Shown in pieces: positions 15,493-25,524 of a stretch of DNA of 50,175 nucleotides. The notes under the pieces were generated by a model. It made no database searches. It had not been told where the DNA came from and worked only from the letters and a program-made list of their open reading frames with translations. Each line of letters begins with the position of its first letter. The stretch's first letter is position 1. Origin of the DNA: an uncultured Bacteroides sp. (lineage in GTDB: Bacteria > Bacteroidota > Bacteroidia > Bacteroidales > Bacteroidaceae); contig NZ_CASFWU010000058.1 in the NCBI RefSeq assembly GCF_949298305.1, forward strand, positions 1-50,175, in the 5' to 3' direction. Position numbers and translations under genes: made by a program.

Positions 15493-18400
15493 ATGAATCT
15501 GAAAAAATATGTGGCAATTTTATTGCTGCTTGTCCTTTGTGTGCCTTTATCTGCACAACCGAAGCCGAAAAGCATTACGGCGGCTTTCTCTGACATCCCT
15601 CTTTCCGAGGCGATTGAACGCATCGAGAGCGTGAGTGCATATACTTTTTTCTACGACGCCAGCCAGGTCGATGTGAAGCAGAAAGTGAGTCTGGACGTAA
15701 AGCAGGCCACGGCTTCAGAGGCAATGGACCTCATGTTGAAAAACACCAATCTGAGATACGAGGTAACCCATACGCAGATTGCGCTGTTCCCTAAGAACAG
15801 ACAGACAGGCAACGGCCGTACCATCACTGTCAAGGGGCAGGTGGTTGACGGATTCGGGCCGGTCATCGGGGCAAATGTGCTTGAGGAAGGTACCACCAAC
15901 GGAGTCATTACCGACATGGACGGCAACTATGAACTGACGGTGCAGAGGGGTGCCAATATTCAGATTTCTTATATAGGATATACGACCCAGGTATTCAAGG
16001 CCGGCAATGTGCCTCCGGTACTTCAGTTGAAGGAAGATGCCGAGCAGTTGGACGAAGTGGTAGTGGTGGGTTACGGCTCGCAACGAAAGTCGGACCTGAC
16101 GGGCGGCATGGTGGCAATAGGCCAGGACAAGCTGAACCTGGTGACCACCAACAACCTGATGGACAAACTGGCCGGACAGATACCCGGATTGAGCATCACG
16201 ACCGGCAATGCCCAGCCGGGCGAGGACCAGACCTTGCGCGTGCGCGGCAGCAACTCGCTGACTGCCAGCAATGACCCTCTGGTCGTATTGGACGGCATTC
16301 CTTACAGCGGTTCCATCGGCGACATCGACCCGGACATCGTGGAGAGCATGTCTGTCTTGAAGGACGCTTCTTCCGCAGCCATCTACGGCTCCCGCGGTGC
16401 CAACGGTGTCATCCTTATCCAGACCAAAAAGGGAAAGGTGGGCAAGGCCACTGTCACCTATAAGGGACAGGTGGGCATGGCCGAGCCGGAACGTAGGCTG
16501 GACATGATGGAAGGCGACGAATACATCCAGTATCTGCGCGACCTGAACCACCAGCTGTCCGGCACTCCCTATGACGAACTGACCGCCGAAACAGTGCTGG
16601 GGGCTGACGAATATGCCAATTATATGGCCGGACGCACCATCGACTGGCAGGACATCCTGTTCCGGAAGGCGCTGGTCACCAGCCATCAGGTGAGCATCTC
16701 CGGCGGAACGGAGAAAACGACCTACATGGCTTCCATTTCCCATCTGTTGCAGAACGGCGTGGTGGAGAATACGGGCATGAACCGTACGAACGTGGCGTTG
16801 AACGTAACGCAGGACCTGAACGACTGGCTGAAAATAGGTTTGAACATGCAGGCCGTGCAGAAAGACTTTGGCGGGCTTTCCCCTTCGCTGGAAGCCGGCC
16901 TGAAGATGAGCCCTTTTGGCAATTATAAAGACGAGAGCGGCAACTATGTGCAGTATCCGATGAGCCGCGACAATCTGTTCTCCAACCCGATGGCCGACAT
17001 CAATGCCGTCAACGACAAGGTGAACCGGAACGTCTTCATCTCGTCGTTTGCCGAGATACAGCTGCCGCTGAAGGGACTCAGCTTCCGTACGAACTTCGGT
17101 TACAATTACCGGAACAAGTTCGTGGGCACTTACTACGGCCGCAATACCGTGACGGGTGCAAGCGTCAACGGTTCGGCCTCCATTTCCAACACCCATTATT
17201 ACGACTATACGTGGGAGAACATCCTGCGCTATGAAAAGACTCTCGGCAATCATAAGTTTGATGTGACAGGTCTGTTCTCCATGCAGGAGACGTCCAACCA
17301 GTATGCCTATCAGTCGGCAGAGAGCTTTGTCAGCGATGCCTCCGAGTATCACAACATGGCGGCAGGTGAGAAAAACATCAAGGTGGATTCCGAACTGACC
17401 GAGACTTCGATGCTCTCCTATATGCTCCGTTTCAACTATAACTATAAAGGCAAATATCTGTTGACCCTGACCGGACGTTCCGACGGATATTCGGCTTTTG
17501 GCAAGAACAACAAGTACGCTTTCTTCCCTTCGGCAGCCGTTGCCTGGAACATGTCCGAGGAGAATTTCATGGAGAATACCCGTGAGTGGCTGGACCAGTT
17601 GAAGTTGCGCGTGTCATACGGTTCCAATGGCAATCAGGCCATCAACGCTTACCAGACGCTGGACCGCGTCAGCAGCGTAAAGTATATCTGGGGTGATGGA
17701 GGTACGGTTGCCAACGGCGTATTCCTTCCAACGAATGGAGTGGGCAATCCTAACCTGAAGTGGGAGACTACCAACACGTTGAACGTTGGTGTGGATTTTG
17801 CTTTCTTCAACGGCCGCCTGAGTGGTAACGTGGAGTTCTACCTGTCCAAGACAAAAGACTTGCTGATGAACCGTTCGGTGCCTTACATGAACGGCTATAA
17901 AACGATTATGGATAACATCGGAGCCACGCGCAATGTGGGTGTCGAGCTGTCTTTGACCTCGGTCAATGTGCGCACGGAGAACTTCAACTGGAGGACTACC
18001 TATAACTTCTCTCTGAACCGGGACGAGATAACCAAATTGACGGACGGAGCCACTCAGGACCTGAACAACGCATGGTTCGTTGGCGAGCCGGCGCGTGTCT
18101 ACTATGACTACAATGTCGTTGGAACCTGGCAGACGGACGACAACTTCCTGAACGACGAAGGCAAGGAGATACAGGCCGGTGCCAAACCGGGCTCTGCCAA
18201 GCTGGAGGACGTGAACGGAGACGGAGTCATTGATGCCAGCGACAAGAAGATTATCGGTTCCAAGCTTCCGAGTTTCCTGATGTCAATGACCAATAGCTTT
18301 ACTTACAAGGACTTCTATGCTTCGTTCGTCCTGAACGGCCTGTTCGGTCAGTGGAAGCAGATGCATGACATGAACTTTGACCGTTGGATGAAAAACTTCA

Positions 18401-18741
18401 ACTATTTGAGCGGTATGGATTACTGGACGGAGGACAATCCGACCAACGAAATGACTTCCATCACCTATGTTCCTTTCAACAAGCACTCGTTCTATAAGAA
18501 GGTCAATTATGTGCAAATCAAGAATATCACGGTGGGCTATAATCTGCCGAAGAAACTTTTGGGCAACATTGGCCTGACTGCCGTGCGGGTTGACCTCAGT
18601 GTGAACAACCTCTATACGTTCAGCAACATCAAGAATGCCTTGAACTACGACAACGCATTGTCCAACCAGGACGAGAAGGGATTGGTCATCGGCTACCCGA
18701 CCGCCCGCTCCTATATGCTTGGTTTGAATGTGACTTTCTGA
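15493..18741 (+). CDS. SusC/RagA-family TonB-dependent transporter with STN signalling domain
   Basis: 1082 residues. A signal peptide (LKKYVAILLLLVLCVPLSAQ) is followed by an STN domain (about residues 27-98, KSITAAFSDIPLSEAIERIES) that couples to FecR. Next come a CarboxypepD_reg-like domain (about 112-190), the TonB-box-like segment LDEVVVVGYGSQRKSDLTG (about 193-211), the plug (LRVRGSNSLTASNDPLVVLDGIPY, GSRGANGVILIQTKKG) and a large beta-barrel. The barrel ends in the aromatic LNVTF tail expected of outer membrane barrels. It imports oligosaccharides with its SusD lid; the ligand is unknown. The STN domain plus FecR/ECF pair implies trans-envelope induction by substrate. Confidence 0.96.
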   Translation: MNLKKYVAILLLLVLCVPLSAQPKPKSITAAFSDIPLSEAIERIESVSAYTFFYDASQVDVKQKVSLDVKQATASEAMDLMLKNTNLRYEVTHTQIALFPKNRQTGNGRTITVKGQVVDGFGPVIGANVLEEGTTNGVITDMDGNYELTVQRGANIQISYIGYTTQVFKAGNVPPVLQLKEDAEQLDEVVVVGYGSQRKSDLTGGMVAIGQDKLNLVTTNNLMDKLAGQIPGLSITTGNAQPGEDQTLRVRGSNSLTASNDPLVVLDGIPYSGSIGDIDPDIVESMSVLKDASSAAIYGSRGANGVILIQTKKGKVGKATVTYKGQVGMAEPERRLDMMEGDEYIQYLRDLNHQLSGTPYDELTAETVLGADEYANYMAGRTIDWQDILFRKALVTSHQVSISGGTEKTTYMASISHLLQNGVVENTGMNRTNVALNVTQDLNDWLKIGLNMQAVQKDFGGLSPSLEAGLKMSPFGNYKDESGNYVQYPMSRDNLFSNPMADINAVNDKVNRNVFISSFAEIQLPLKGLSFRTNFGYNYRNKFVGTYYGRNTVTGASVNGSASISNTHYYDYTWENILRYEKTLGNHKFDVTGLFSMQETSNQYAYQSAESFVSDASEYHNMAAGEKNIKVDSELTETSMLSYMLRFNYNYKGKYLLTLTGRSDGYSAFGKNNKYAFFPSAAVAWNMSEENFMENTREWLDQLKLRVSYGSNGNQAINAYQTLDRVSSVKYIWGDGGTVANGVFLPTNGVGNPNLKWETTNTLNVGVDFAFFNGRLSGNVEFYLSKTKDLLMNRSVPYMNGYKTIMDNIGATRNVGVELSLTSVNVRTENFNWRTTYNFSLNRDEITKLTDGATQDLNNAWFVGEPARVYYDYNVVGTWQTDDNFLNDEGKEIQAGAKPGSAKLEDVNGDGVIDASDKKIIGSKLPSFLMSMTNSFTYKDFYASFVLNGLFGQWKQMHDMNFDRWMKNFNYLSGMDYWTEDNPTNEMTSITYVPFNKHSFYKKVNYVQIKNITVGYNLPKKLLGNIGLTAVRVDLSVNNLYTFSNIKNALNYDNALSNQDEKGLVIGYPTARSYMLGLNVTF

Positions 18742-18789
18742 TGATAAACGGATTTTGATTTACTTATTTATATAAATAGCAGACTGATT

Positions 18790-20442
18790 ATGAAAACAAA
18801 GATAATGGCGGCTTTGGCCGCACTGGTGATGTTGGGCGGGACCGGTTGTTCCGATTTCCTGGACGAAGAGATGAAGAGTACCGACGGCCCGGACCGGATT
18901 TATACAAGCAGTTACGGATTTGAAGTGGCCGCCACCGGTCTCTATGCCTGGGCACGCGACGAGTACAACACGTGGGGAGGTTCTTCCGGCGACTATGCTT
19001 TCACTCACGGGCAGGCTTGTATTTATGAGGCTTTCCAGGTGGCTACCGATATTGTGTTCTGCGGTGCACAACAGGACGGTTCACTGACTCCTTTTGAAAA
19101 TCTGTCTTACACTCCTTCAACTACTTTTGTTACCTCCTGCTGGAACTGGGGATACGGCCTGATTGCTTCCTGCAACGAGTTGCTGGAATATTCTGAAATC
19201 AATACCAATTGGGACAAACCCGGCGACAAGGAACTGTATCAGGCTACAGCCCGTTTCTTCCGTGCGTATGCCTACCGCACGCTGGTCTATCTGTATGGCG
19301 ATGTACCTTGGGTGGACAAGATTGAGAAGGACTTCCGTGTAGACTTTACCCGTACTCCCAAGGCGGAAGTGCTTGCCAACATGATGGATGACTTGAGATT
19401 TGCCGCCACTTACCTGCCGGAAGACCCTGATGAAATAGAGCCGGGAAAACTGACCAAGTGGGCTGCCAAACATTATCTGGCCGAAGTATGCCTGATGGCG
19501 GGTGAATATGCCGAGGCGAAGAAGTGTGCCGAAGAGGTGATTGCGGCTCCTTATTATGAACTGATGAAGACGCGTTTCGGTGTGGATAAAAACAATGCGG
19601 GTGGCGACTGCTTCCATGACTTGTTCCTGGAAAACAACCAGAACCGTACTTCGGGCAACAAAGAGAGCATTTGGGTCATGCAGCTTGAATACAACACGAC
19701 CGGAGGTGGCGGAAGCAGCCTTGACTGGACGCGCCGCGCATGGAATCCCCGTTATTGGGACGGAACGGGAATGAACTCTTCTGAGTTTACTCCTCTGTTG
19801 CTGTGCGATTCCTTGGGCGGCCGCGGATTGGCTCAGATACAGCCTCTGACCTGGTGGATTGAAGACACGCCGGACTTCTATGCTCCGGACGACATCCGCA
19901 ATTCGGAGAATAACATCAAGCGCCATTGGTACTACAACGACCCCGCTTATCCCGAAACCTATGGGAAGGAGGTTGTCATAACGGAGAAGATGCGCACCCT
20001 CAGCAAAGTCTATCCGGTAATCACCAAGTTCTTCTATGGAAAGACGGAAGACGACCCGGCACTGACCGGCGGCAGCAAGGACCGCATGAAAATCCGTTTG
20101 GCAGAGACTTACCTGTTCCTGGCCGAGGCATGTATCCGCCTGTCGGACAGTGAGGGTGCGGCCGATGCCATCAACGAAGTGCGCAAGCGTGCCGGAGCGC
20201 CTGAAATCACGGCAGAACAGGCCACGATGGATTTCTTGCTGGACGAGCGCATCCGCGAACTGGTTGGTGAGGAACAGCGTCGGTTCACGTTGCAGCGCAC
20301 GGGCAAGCATGTGGAGCGTGTCAACAAGTACAACCATAAAACCGTGGGATTTACGGAGAAGAATCTGTTATGGCCCATACCGCAGAATGTGATAGATGCC
20401 AATACGGGTGCCGACTTCCCGCAAAACGACTGGAAGAACTGA
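18790..20442 (+). CDS. SusD/RagB-family glycan-binding lipoprotein
   Basis: 550 residues. The lipobox ends at Cys20 (ALVMLGGTGC). It is followed by SDFLDEE, an acidic signal that matches the Bacteroidetes surface lipoprotein export rule. The fold signatures are RFFRAYAYRTLVYLYGDVPWVDK (about 155-178, TPR-like), the TKWAAKHYLAEVCLMAGEYAEAKK helix pair, and the C-terminal RLAETYLFLAEACIRLSD...INEVRKRAG and DERIRELVGEEQRRFTLQR. It caps the SusC barrel at the cell surface and binds the glycan. It lies 48 nt after susC. A GC-rich hairpin downstream may limit read-through to the glycosidase genes. Confidence 0.96.
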   Translation: MKTKIMAALAALVMLGGTGCSDFLDEEMKSTDGPDRIYTSSYGFEVAATGLYAWARDEYNTWGGSSGDYAFTHGQACIYEAFQVATDIVFCGAQQDGSLTPFENLSYTPSTTFVTSCWNWGYGLIASCNELLEYSEINTNWDKPGDKELYQATARFFRAYAYRTLVYLYGDVPWVDKIEKDFRVDFTRTPKAEVLANMMDDLRFAATYLPEDPDEIEPGKLTKWAAKHYLAEVCLMAGEYAEAKKCAEEVIAAPYYELMKTRFGVDKNNAGGDCFHDLFLENNQNRTSGNKESIWVMQLEYNTTGGGGSSLDWTRRAWNPRYWDGTGMNSSEFTPLLLCDSLGGRGLAQIQPLTWWIEDTPDFYAPDDIRNSENNIKRHWYYNDPAYPETYGKEVVITEKMRTLSKVYPVITKFFYGKTEDDPALTGGSKDRMKIRLAETYLFLAEACIRLSDSEGAADAINEVRKRAGAPEITAEQATMDFLLDERIRELVGEEQRRFTLQRTGKHVERVNKYNHKTVGFTEKNLLWPIPQNVIDANTGADFPQNDWKN

Positions 20443-20463
20443 TGATTGAACAATTCTGAATAT

Positions 20464-20551
20464 CGCAGGCTCCGATAGCTTTCGGCATTGCCGGGGACGG
20501 CTTTTGCTCCTGCCGCTTTCTCAGTGCAGGGGCGGAGCCTGCGGAATTTTT
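20464..20551 (+). terminator. Intra-operon hairpin (attenuator) between susD and GH29
   Basis: An 11-bp perfect stem (CGCAGGCTCCG at 20464-20474 with CGGAGCCTGCG at 20533-20543) is followed by GAATTTTT. Smaller pairings lie in the loop. It is a plausible partial terminator that keeps susC/susD mRNA more abundant than the enzyme mRNA. Confidence 0.65.
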
Positions 20552-20572
20552 ACGCCAACAACTGATCTGATT

Positions 20573-22024
20573 ATGAAAACGCATTTTCTGAGAATAACGG
20601 TTTGCTTGCTGTTGCAGGCGGCTGTGTGGCTGCCCACTTTTTCCCAAACACAACATTTGCTGCCTGCCGACCAGGAAATTCCCTTGGAATATGGTGCCGA
20701 ACGCTTGGGCAAGCGGACGGATGCCGCCATGCAGAAGTTCCGCGACAACCGCCTGGGGGCTTTTATCCACTGGGGATTGTATGCCATTCCCGGAGGCGAG
20801 TGGAAAGGAAAAGTCTATCCGGGTGCGGCCGAATGGCTGAAGTCGTGGGCAGAGGTTCCTGCCAACGAATGGATGGAACTCATGAAGCAATGGAACCCGC
20901 AGAACTTTGATGCCAAGGCGTGGGCCAGGATGGCCCGCAAGATGGGAGTGAAGTATGTGAAGATTACGACCAAACACCATGAAGGGTTCTGCCTCTGGCC
21001 CAGCCAATATAGTGAATATACGGTCGCGCAGACGCCTTATAAGAAGGATATATTGGGCGAACTGGTGAAGGCTTATAATGATGAAGGCATCGATGTCCAT
21101 TTCTATTTCTCGGTAATGGACTGGAGCCATCCGGATTATCGGTACGATATCCGTTCGGAAGAGGATGAAGCCGCCTTCCGGCGTTTCCTGGAGTTTACGG
21201 ACAATCAGCTGAAAGAACTGGCCTCCCGCTACCCGACGGTGAAGGATTTCTGGTTTGACGGCACTTGGGATGCCAGCATCAAGAAGAACGGATGGTGGAC
21301 TGCCCATGTGGAAAAGATGCTGAAGGAGATGCTGCCCGGCGTGACGGTCAACAGCCGCCTGCGTGCAGACGACTACGGCAAGCGCCATTTTGACAGCAAC
21401 GGCCACCTGATGGGCGACTACGAATCGGGCTACGAACGCCGCCTTCCCGATCCCGTCAAGGACTTGAAGGTGACCCGCTGGGACTGGGAGGCTTGCATGA
21501 CCGTTCCGGAGAATCAATGGGGGTATCACAAGGACTGGTCGCTGAGTTATGTGAAGACACCGCTGGAGGTGCTGGAGCGGATTGTACATGCCGTTTCGAT
21601 GGGAGGCAATATGGTGGTGAACTTCGGCCCCCAACCCGACGGGGACTTCCGCCGCGAAGAGAAGGAACTGGCCGCTTTCATCGGGCGGTGGATGGACAAG
21701 TACGGCGAGTGCATCTATGGTTGCGACTATGCCGGCTGGGAAAAGCAGGACTGGGGCTATTACACCCGCAAGGGGGACGACGTATATATGGTCGTGTTCA
21801 ATCCCCCCTATTCAGGCCGCCTGGTCGTGAAGACTCCGCCTGAGACAGTCTTGCAGGAAGCCGTGCTGACGAATGGAGGCGGGAAAGTGAAAGTGACGGA
21901 AACGGCCCGTCATGAGTACAATGTGGACATGCCGGCCCGGAATCCCGGCGAACCGTTTGTCATTAAGCTCAAGGTCGGGAAAACAACCGGCGGCACGGAC
22001 AAGTATCGCGAGGCTTTGACCTGA
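20573..22024 (+). CDS. GH29 alpha-L-fucosidase
   Basis: 483 residues from the ATG at 20573, which begins a signal peptide (MKTHFLRITVCLLLQAAVWL..FSQ); upstream in-frame codons lie inside the hairpin. GH29 enzymes release alpha-L-fucose by a retaining mechanism. Hallmarks: FRDNRLGAFIHWGLYAIP (about residues 56-73), VKYVKITTKHHEGFCLW (about 126-142), the nucleophile Asp229 in FWFDGTWD, and LLVNFGP-like NMVVNFGPQPDG near residue 348. The acid/base Glu is not fixed by motif in this family and cannot be assigned. The likely site is periplasm or outer membrane. It suggests that the PUL targets a fucosylated glycan. Confidence 0.93.
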   Translation: MKTHFLRITVCLLLQAAVWLPTFSQTQHLLPADQEIPLEYGAERLGKRTDAAMQKFRDNRLGAFIHWGLYAIPGGEWKGKVYPGAAEWLKSWAEVPANEWMELMKQWNPQNFDAKAWARMARKMGVKYVKITTKHHEGFCLWPSQYSEYTVAQTPYKKDILGELVKAYNDEGIDVHFYFSVMDWSHPDYRYDIRSEEDEAAFRRFLEFTDNQLKELASRYPTVKDFWFDGTWDASIKKNGWWTAHVEKMLKEMLPGVTVNSRLRADDYGKRHFDSNGHLMGDYESGYERRLPDPVKDLKVTRWDWEACMTVPENQWGYHKDWSLSYVKTPLEVLERIVHAVSMGGNMVVNFGPQPDGDFRREEKELAAFIGRWMDKYGECIYGCDYAGWEKQDWGYYTRKGDDVYMVVFNPPYSGRLVVKTPPETVLQEAVLTNGGGKVKVTETARHEYNVDMPARNPGEPFVIKLKVGKTTGGTDKYREALT

Positions 22025-22074
22025 ACCGGGAATTTGATTTCAACTGGAATTCGTTAATGGTTTGATTGAATATG

Positions 22075-22260
22075 ACTCAAGTTTCGCAAGTGCGAAACTT
22101 GCAGGAGTTAAAGGAGTTAAAAGGAGTTATCGCCCACCCAGGTGGGCTTGGGAGTAAAGCCGATAGCTCAAGTGTATGGTCGGTATCCTTTTCACAAAGG
22201 CATTGGCTTAACTTCTTAACTCCTTAACTACAATCGATTAATAAACTTGCGAAACTTAAG
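22075..22260. repeat. Family A element, reverse-orientation copy
   Basis: About 186 bp with terminal inverted motifs (CAAGTTTCGCAAGTGCGAAACTTG at the left, in two halves, and CTTGCGAAACTTAAG at the right). It has internal GGAGTTAAA repeats, a GCCCACCCAGGTGGGC stem at 22132-22147, and the words AAAGCCGATAGCT and CACAAAGGCATTGGCTTAA. Its reverse complement closely matches 42142-42339. It separates GH29 from GH105 inside the PUL and ends only 3 nt before the GH105 ATG. Confidence 0.85.
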
Positions 22261-22263
22261 AAT

Positions 22264-23376
22264 ATGATGAAAAGAATCGTTTTGTATTCGTTCCTGTGGC
22301 TTGCTGCGTTTCTTCCGGCCGTGGCACAAACTGCCAAAGCCGATGTCAAGGCTTTGATGAAGCGGGTGGCCGACTGGCAAATGGCCCATCCGAATGCCGG
22401 AGCCGAGCACGACGACCTGGACTGGACCCATGCCGCGCTCTATATGGGCATGGTGGACTGGGCCGAACTGACGGAAAGGGAGGACGGGGACAGCTCGTAC
22501 TACGAATGGCTGCTCCGCATCGGGAGGCGGAACCATTTCCAGGTGGGGAAGTGGATGTATCATGCGGATTTCATTGCCGTGGGACAACCCTTCATCGACC
22601 TTTATCTGAAGTATGGCGACAAGAAAATGGTGGCTCCCGTCATGGCACGCGCCAATTGGGTGGTGGAGAACCCGGCCGGGACGACATTGGAACTGGACTA
22701 TGCCCGCCCGGAGACGCTGGACCGCTGGTCGTGGTGCGACGCGCTGTTCATGGCCCCTCCGGTCTATGCCAAGCTCTATGCCCTGACAGGCAACAAAAAA
22801 TACCTGGACTTCCTGAACCGGGAGTATAAGGCTACTTATGATTACCTCTACGACCGGGAAGAGCACTTGTTCTACCGCGATTGCCGCTATTTCGACAAGC
22901 GGGAGGCTAACGGTGAGAAAGTGTTCTGGGGACGTGGAAACGGCTGGGTGCTGGGAGGCCTGGCCGAAATCCTGCGGGCACTCCCCGCCGATGAGCCTTC
23001 GCGGGACTTCTACCGGCGTCTGTTCGTGGCATTGGCCACACGGGTGGCCGCATTGCAGAGTCCCGACGGCTATTGGCACGCCAGCCTGCTCGACCCCGCT
23101 TCCTATCCCTCGCCGGAGACCAGCGCAACGGGCTTCATCGTGTATGCGCTGGCCTATGGCGTGAACCACGGCCTGCTGGACAAGGCGGCGTTCCGTCCGG
23201 TCATCGAGAAGGGATGGAAGGCGCTTGCGATGGCGGTGGAGGAAGACGGGAAGCTGGGTTATGTGCAACCGATTGGGGCTGACCCGCGGAAGGTGACCCG
23301 TGAGATGACGGAGGTCTACGGGGTCGGTGCCTTCTTGATGGCCGGTTGCGAGATTTGTGAAATGATAGAAAAATGA
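22264..23376 (+). CDS. GH105/GH88-type unsaturated uronyl hydrolase
   Basis: 370 residues with a signal peptide (MMKRIVLYSFLWLAAFLPAVAQ). It has the alpha6/alpha6 barrel pattern of YteR-like GH105 enzymes: DLDWTHAALYMGMVDWAEL (about residues 51-69), YHADFIAVGQPFIDLY, WSWCDALFMAPPVYAKLY with the likely catalytic Asp159, and VFWGRGNGWVLGGLAEIL. These enzymes hydrate and so release the 4,5-unsaturated uronic acid left by polysaccharide lyases, or act on related uronosides. No lyase is encoded in this locus, so the substrate end group must come from elsewhere or the specificity differs. The GH2 gene follows 4 nt later. Confidence 0.88.
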   Translation: MMKRIVLYSFLWLAAFLPAVAQTAKADVKALMKRVADWQMAHPNAGAEHDDLDWTHAALYMGMVDWAELTEREDGDSSYYEWLLRIGRRNHFQVGKWMYHADFIAVGQPFIDLYLKYGDKKMVAPVMARANWVVENPAGTTLELDYARPETLDRWSWCDALFMAPPVYAKLYALTGNKKYLDFLNREYKATYDYLYDREEHLFYRDCRYFDKREANGEKVFWGRGNGWVLGGLAEILRALPADEPSRDFYRRLFVALATRVAALQSPDGYWHASLLDPASYPSPETSATGFIVYALAYGVNHGLLDKAAFRPVIEKGWKALAMAVEEDGKLGYVQPIGADPRKVTREMTEVYGVGAFLMAGCEICEMIEK

Positions 23377-23380
23377 GGTT

Positions 23381-25495
23381 ATGAAAAAGATACTTTTGAT
23401 AGGTTGTTTGTTGTCTGCCCTTGTTCTGGGCCATGCCGGAGCGTATGCCCGTGAAGTGTTGTCTTTCAATGAGGGGTGGATGTTTAAAAGAGGCCCCTTC
23501 TCTGCCGATGCGATGAAAGCCGCCGGACAGTGGGAGGGGGAATGGGAAGCGGTCACCGTGCCCCACACGTGGAATGCCCGCGACATGCAGGAGAAAACCA
23601 ATGCGTTCTACGAAGGAGCGGCCTATTACCGCAAATCCCATCTCTTCCCGGACAGCCTGAAGGGCAAGCGTCTCTTCTTGCGTTTCGAGGGGGTGGGCAC
23701 CTGCTCCGAGGTCTATGTCAACGGCTATCTGGCCGGTACCCACAAGGGCGCCTATTCGGCCTTTGTCTGCGAGATAGGAGGTCTGGTGAAATACGGTGCC
23801 GAGAACGAGATAGTGGTCAAGGCCGACAATACGGCCCGCCCCGATGTCATTCCTGTCAATCACAGCCTTTTCGGGGTCTATGGCGGCATATATCGTCCGG
23901 TCTGGCTCGTCGTGACGGAGCCTTGCAACATTGCGGTCAGCGACCATGCTTCTTCCGGGGTTTATGTCACGCAGAAAAACGTTTCCCGCAAGTCGGCGGA
24001 GGTCAGTGTGCGCGTCAAGCTGGACAATGCCTCGCTTGTGCCTGCGGCCCTGGACCTGGAGACCGAAATCCGCGATGCGGCCGGCAAGGTGGTGAAACGG
24101 CAGTCCCGGCCGCTTGAGCTTACGCCGCAGGGCATGCAGAGCTATACGTCTGCCTTTCAGTTGTCCCGTCCCCGTCTGTGGAACGGGCGCAAGGACCCCT
24201 ATTTATATAAGGTAGTCGTCCGCCTGAAGAGCGAAGGCCGGGTCATTGACGAGGTGGTGCAACCCTTGGGAATACGCCGGTGTGAGATTGTGGCGGGGAA
24301 GGGCTTCTTCCTCAACGGAGAGAAATATCCGATGTATGGCGTGACCCGTCATCAGGACTGGCTGGGAAAGGGCAGCGCATTGGGCCGCGAAGAGCACGAC
24401 GCCGACCTGGAACTGATTATGGACGTGGGGGCTACGACCATCCGCCTGGCCCACTACCAGCAGTCGGAATACTTCTACTCGCGTTGCGACACGCTGGGCC
24501 TTCTGGTGTGGGCGGAGATTCCTTTTGTCAACCGCGTGACGGGACAGGAGTGGGAAAACGCCCATCAGCAGATGCGCGAACTGGTGCGGCAGAACTTCAA
24601 CCATCCCTCCATCTACATCTGGGGAATACACAACGAGGTCTATCACCCGCATGGCTACACGGCCGCCCTGACCCAGTCCCTCCACGACCTGTGCAAGAGC
24701 GATGACCCCGACCGCTATACGGGGGCGGTCAACGGCTACGGACATGCGGACCATCCGGTCAACCAGAATGCGGACGTGCAGGGAATGAACCGTTACTTCG
24801 GCTGGTACGAGCGCAAAATCCAGGACATAGTGCCCTGGGTGGAAAACCTGGAGAAGGAGTATCCCTGGCAGCGGCTGATGCTGACGGAGTACGGGGCCGA
24901 CGCCAACATCGGGCATCAGACGGAGTACACCGGAGATGCGCTGGACTGGAGCAAGCCCTTCTATCCCGAGACGTTCCAGACAAAGACGCACGAATACCAG
25001 TGGAGCGTGATAGCCTCACATCCGTACATCATCGCCTCCTATCTGTGGAACATGTTCGACTTCGCCGTTCCCATGTGGGGACGGGGCGGTGTGCCGGCGC
25101 GCAACCTGAAGGGACTGGTCTCTTTTGACCGCAAGACGAAGAAAGATTCCTATTATTGGTATAAGGCCAACTGGAGTTCCAATCCGGTGCTTTACATGAC
25201 GCAGCGCCGCAACGCGGACCGGGAGAGAAAGGAAACGACCTTGACGGTCTACTCCAATATCGGCCTCCCCAAGGTGTATCTCAACGGGAAGGAACTGGAA
25301 GGAATACGCAAGGGATATACCGATGTGCATTATGTCTTTGACCATGTGGTGCTTGCCGAAGGCGACAATGTGCTGAAGGCGGTTGTGACGTATAAGGGAA
25401 AGGAATATACGGATGAAATGACCTGGCATTATGCGGGCGAGAAGAACCGCGGGGCCGGGGACTTTGAGAACAGGAAAGAACATGCCGGCTGGTGA
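23381..25495 (+). CDS. GH2 glycosidase (beta-galactosidase/glucuronidase family)
   Basis: 704 residues with a signal peptide (KKILLIGCLLSALVLGHAGAYA). The N-terminal jelly-roll sugar-binding domain has WEAVTVPHTWNARD (about 55-68) and VGTCSEVYVNGYLAG. An Ig-like domain follows, then the TIM barrel: GVTRHQDWLGKGSALGREEHDADL (about 320-343), acid/base Glu419 in IWGIHNEVYH and nucleophile Glu503 in LMLTEYGAD. The tail contains a further beta domain. Specificity (galactose, glucuronate or other) cannot be read from the motifs. It is the last gene of the PUL and lies 4 nt after GH105. The right-hand 99-bp repeat begins 30 nt past its stop. Confidence 0.93.
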   Translation: MKKILLIGCLLSALVLGHAGAYAREVLSFNEGWMFKRGPFSADAMKAAGQWEGEWEAVTVPHTWNARDMQEKTNAFYEGAAYYRKSHLFPDSLKGKRLFLRFEGVGTCSEVYVNGYLAGTHKGAYSAFVCEIGGLVKYGAENEIVVKADNTARPDVIPVNHSLFGVYGGIYRPVWLVVTEPCNIAVSDHASSGVYVTQKNVSRKSAEVSVRVKLDNASLVPAALDLETEIRDAAGKVVKRQSRPLELTPQGMQSYTSAFQLSRPRLWNGRKDPYLYKVVVRLKSEGRVIDEVVQPLGIRRCEIVAGKGFFLNGEKYPMYGVTRHQDWLGKGSALGREEHDADLELIMDVGATTIRLAHYQQSEYFYSRCDTLGLLVWAEIPFVNRVTGQEWENAHQQMRELVRQNFNHPSIYIWGIHNEVYHPHGYTAALTQSLHDLCKSDDPDRYTGAVNGYGHADHPVNQNADVQGMNRYFGWYERKIQDIVPWVENLEKEYPWQRLMLTEYGADANIGHQTEYTGDALDWSKPFYPETFQTKTHEYQWSVIASHPYIIASYLWNMFDFAVPMWGRGGVPARNLKGLVSFDRKTKKDSYYWYKANWSSNPVLYMTQRRNADRERKETTLTVYSNIGLPKVYLNGKELEGIRKGYTDVHYVFDHVVLAEGDNVLKAVVTYKGKEYTDEMTWHYAGEKNRGAGDFENRKEHAGW

Positions 25496-25524
25496 CGGAT
25501 GCCTTGTCCGATGGCCTTTGGGAG

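Noticed and set aside
15715..17352. 545-codon minus-strand open frame inside susC
   Set aside because: Antisense to an intact SusC; no promoter, ribosome binding site or domain.
20573..20642. Start of the GH29 gene at 20504
   Set aside because: That start lies inside the GC-rich hairpin and puts a signal peptide 23 residues into the protein.
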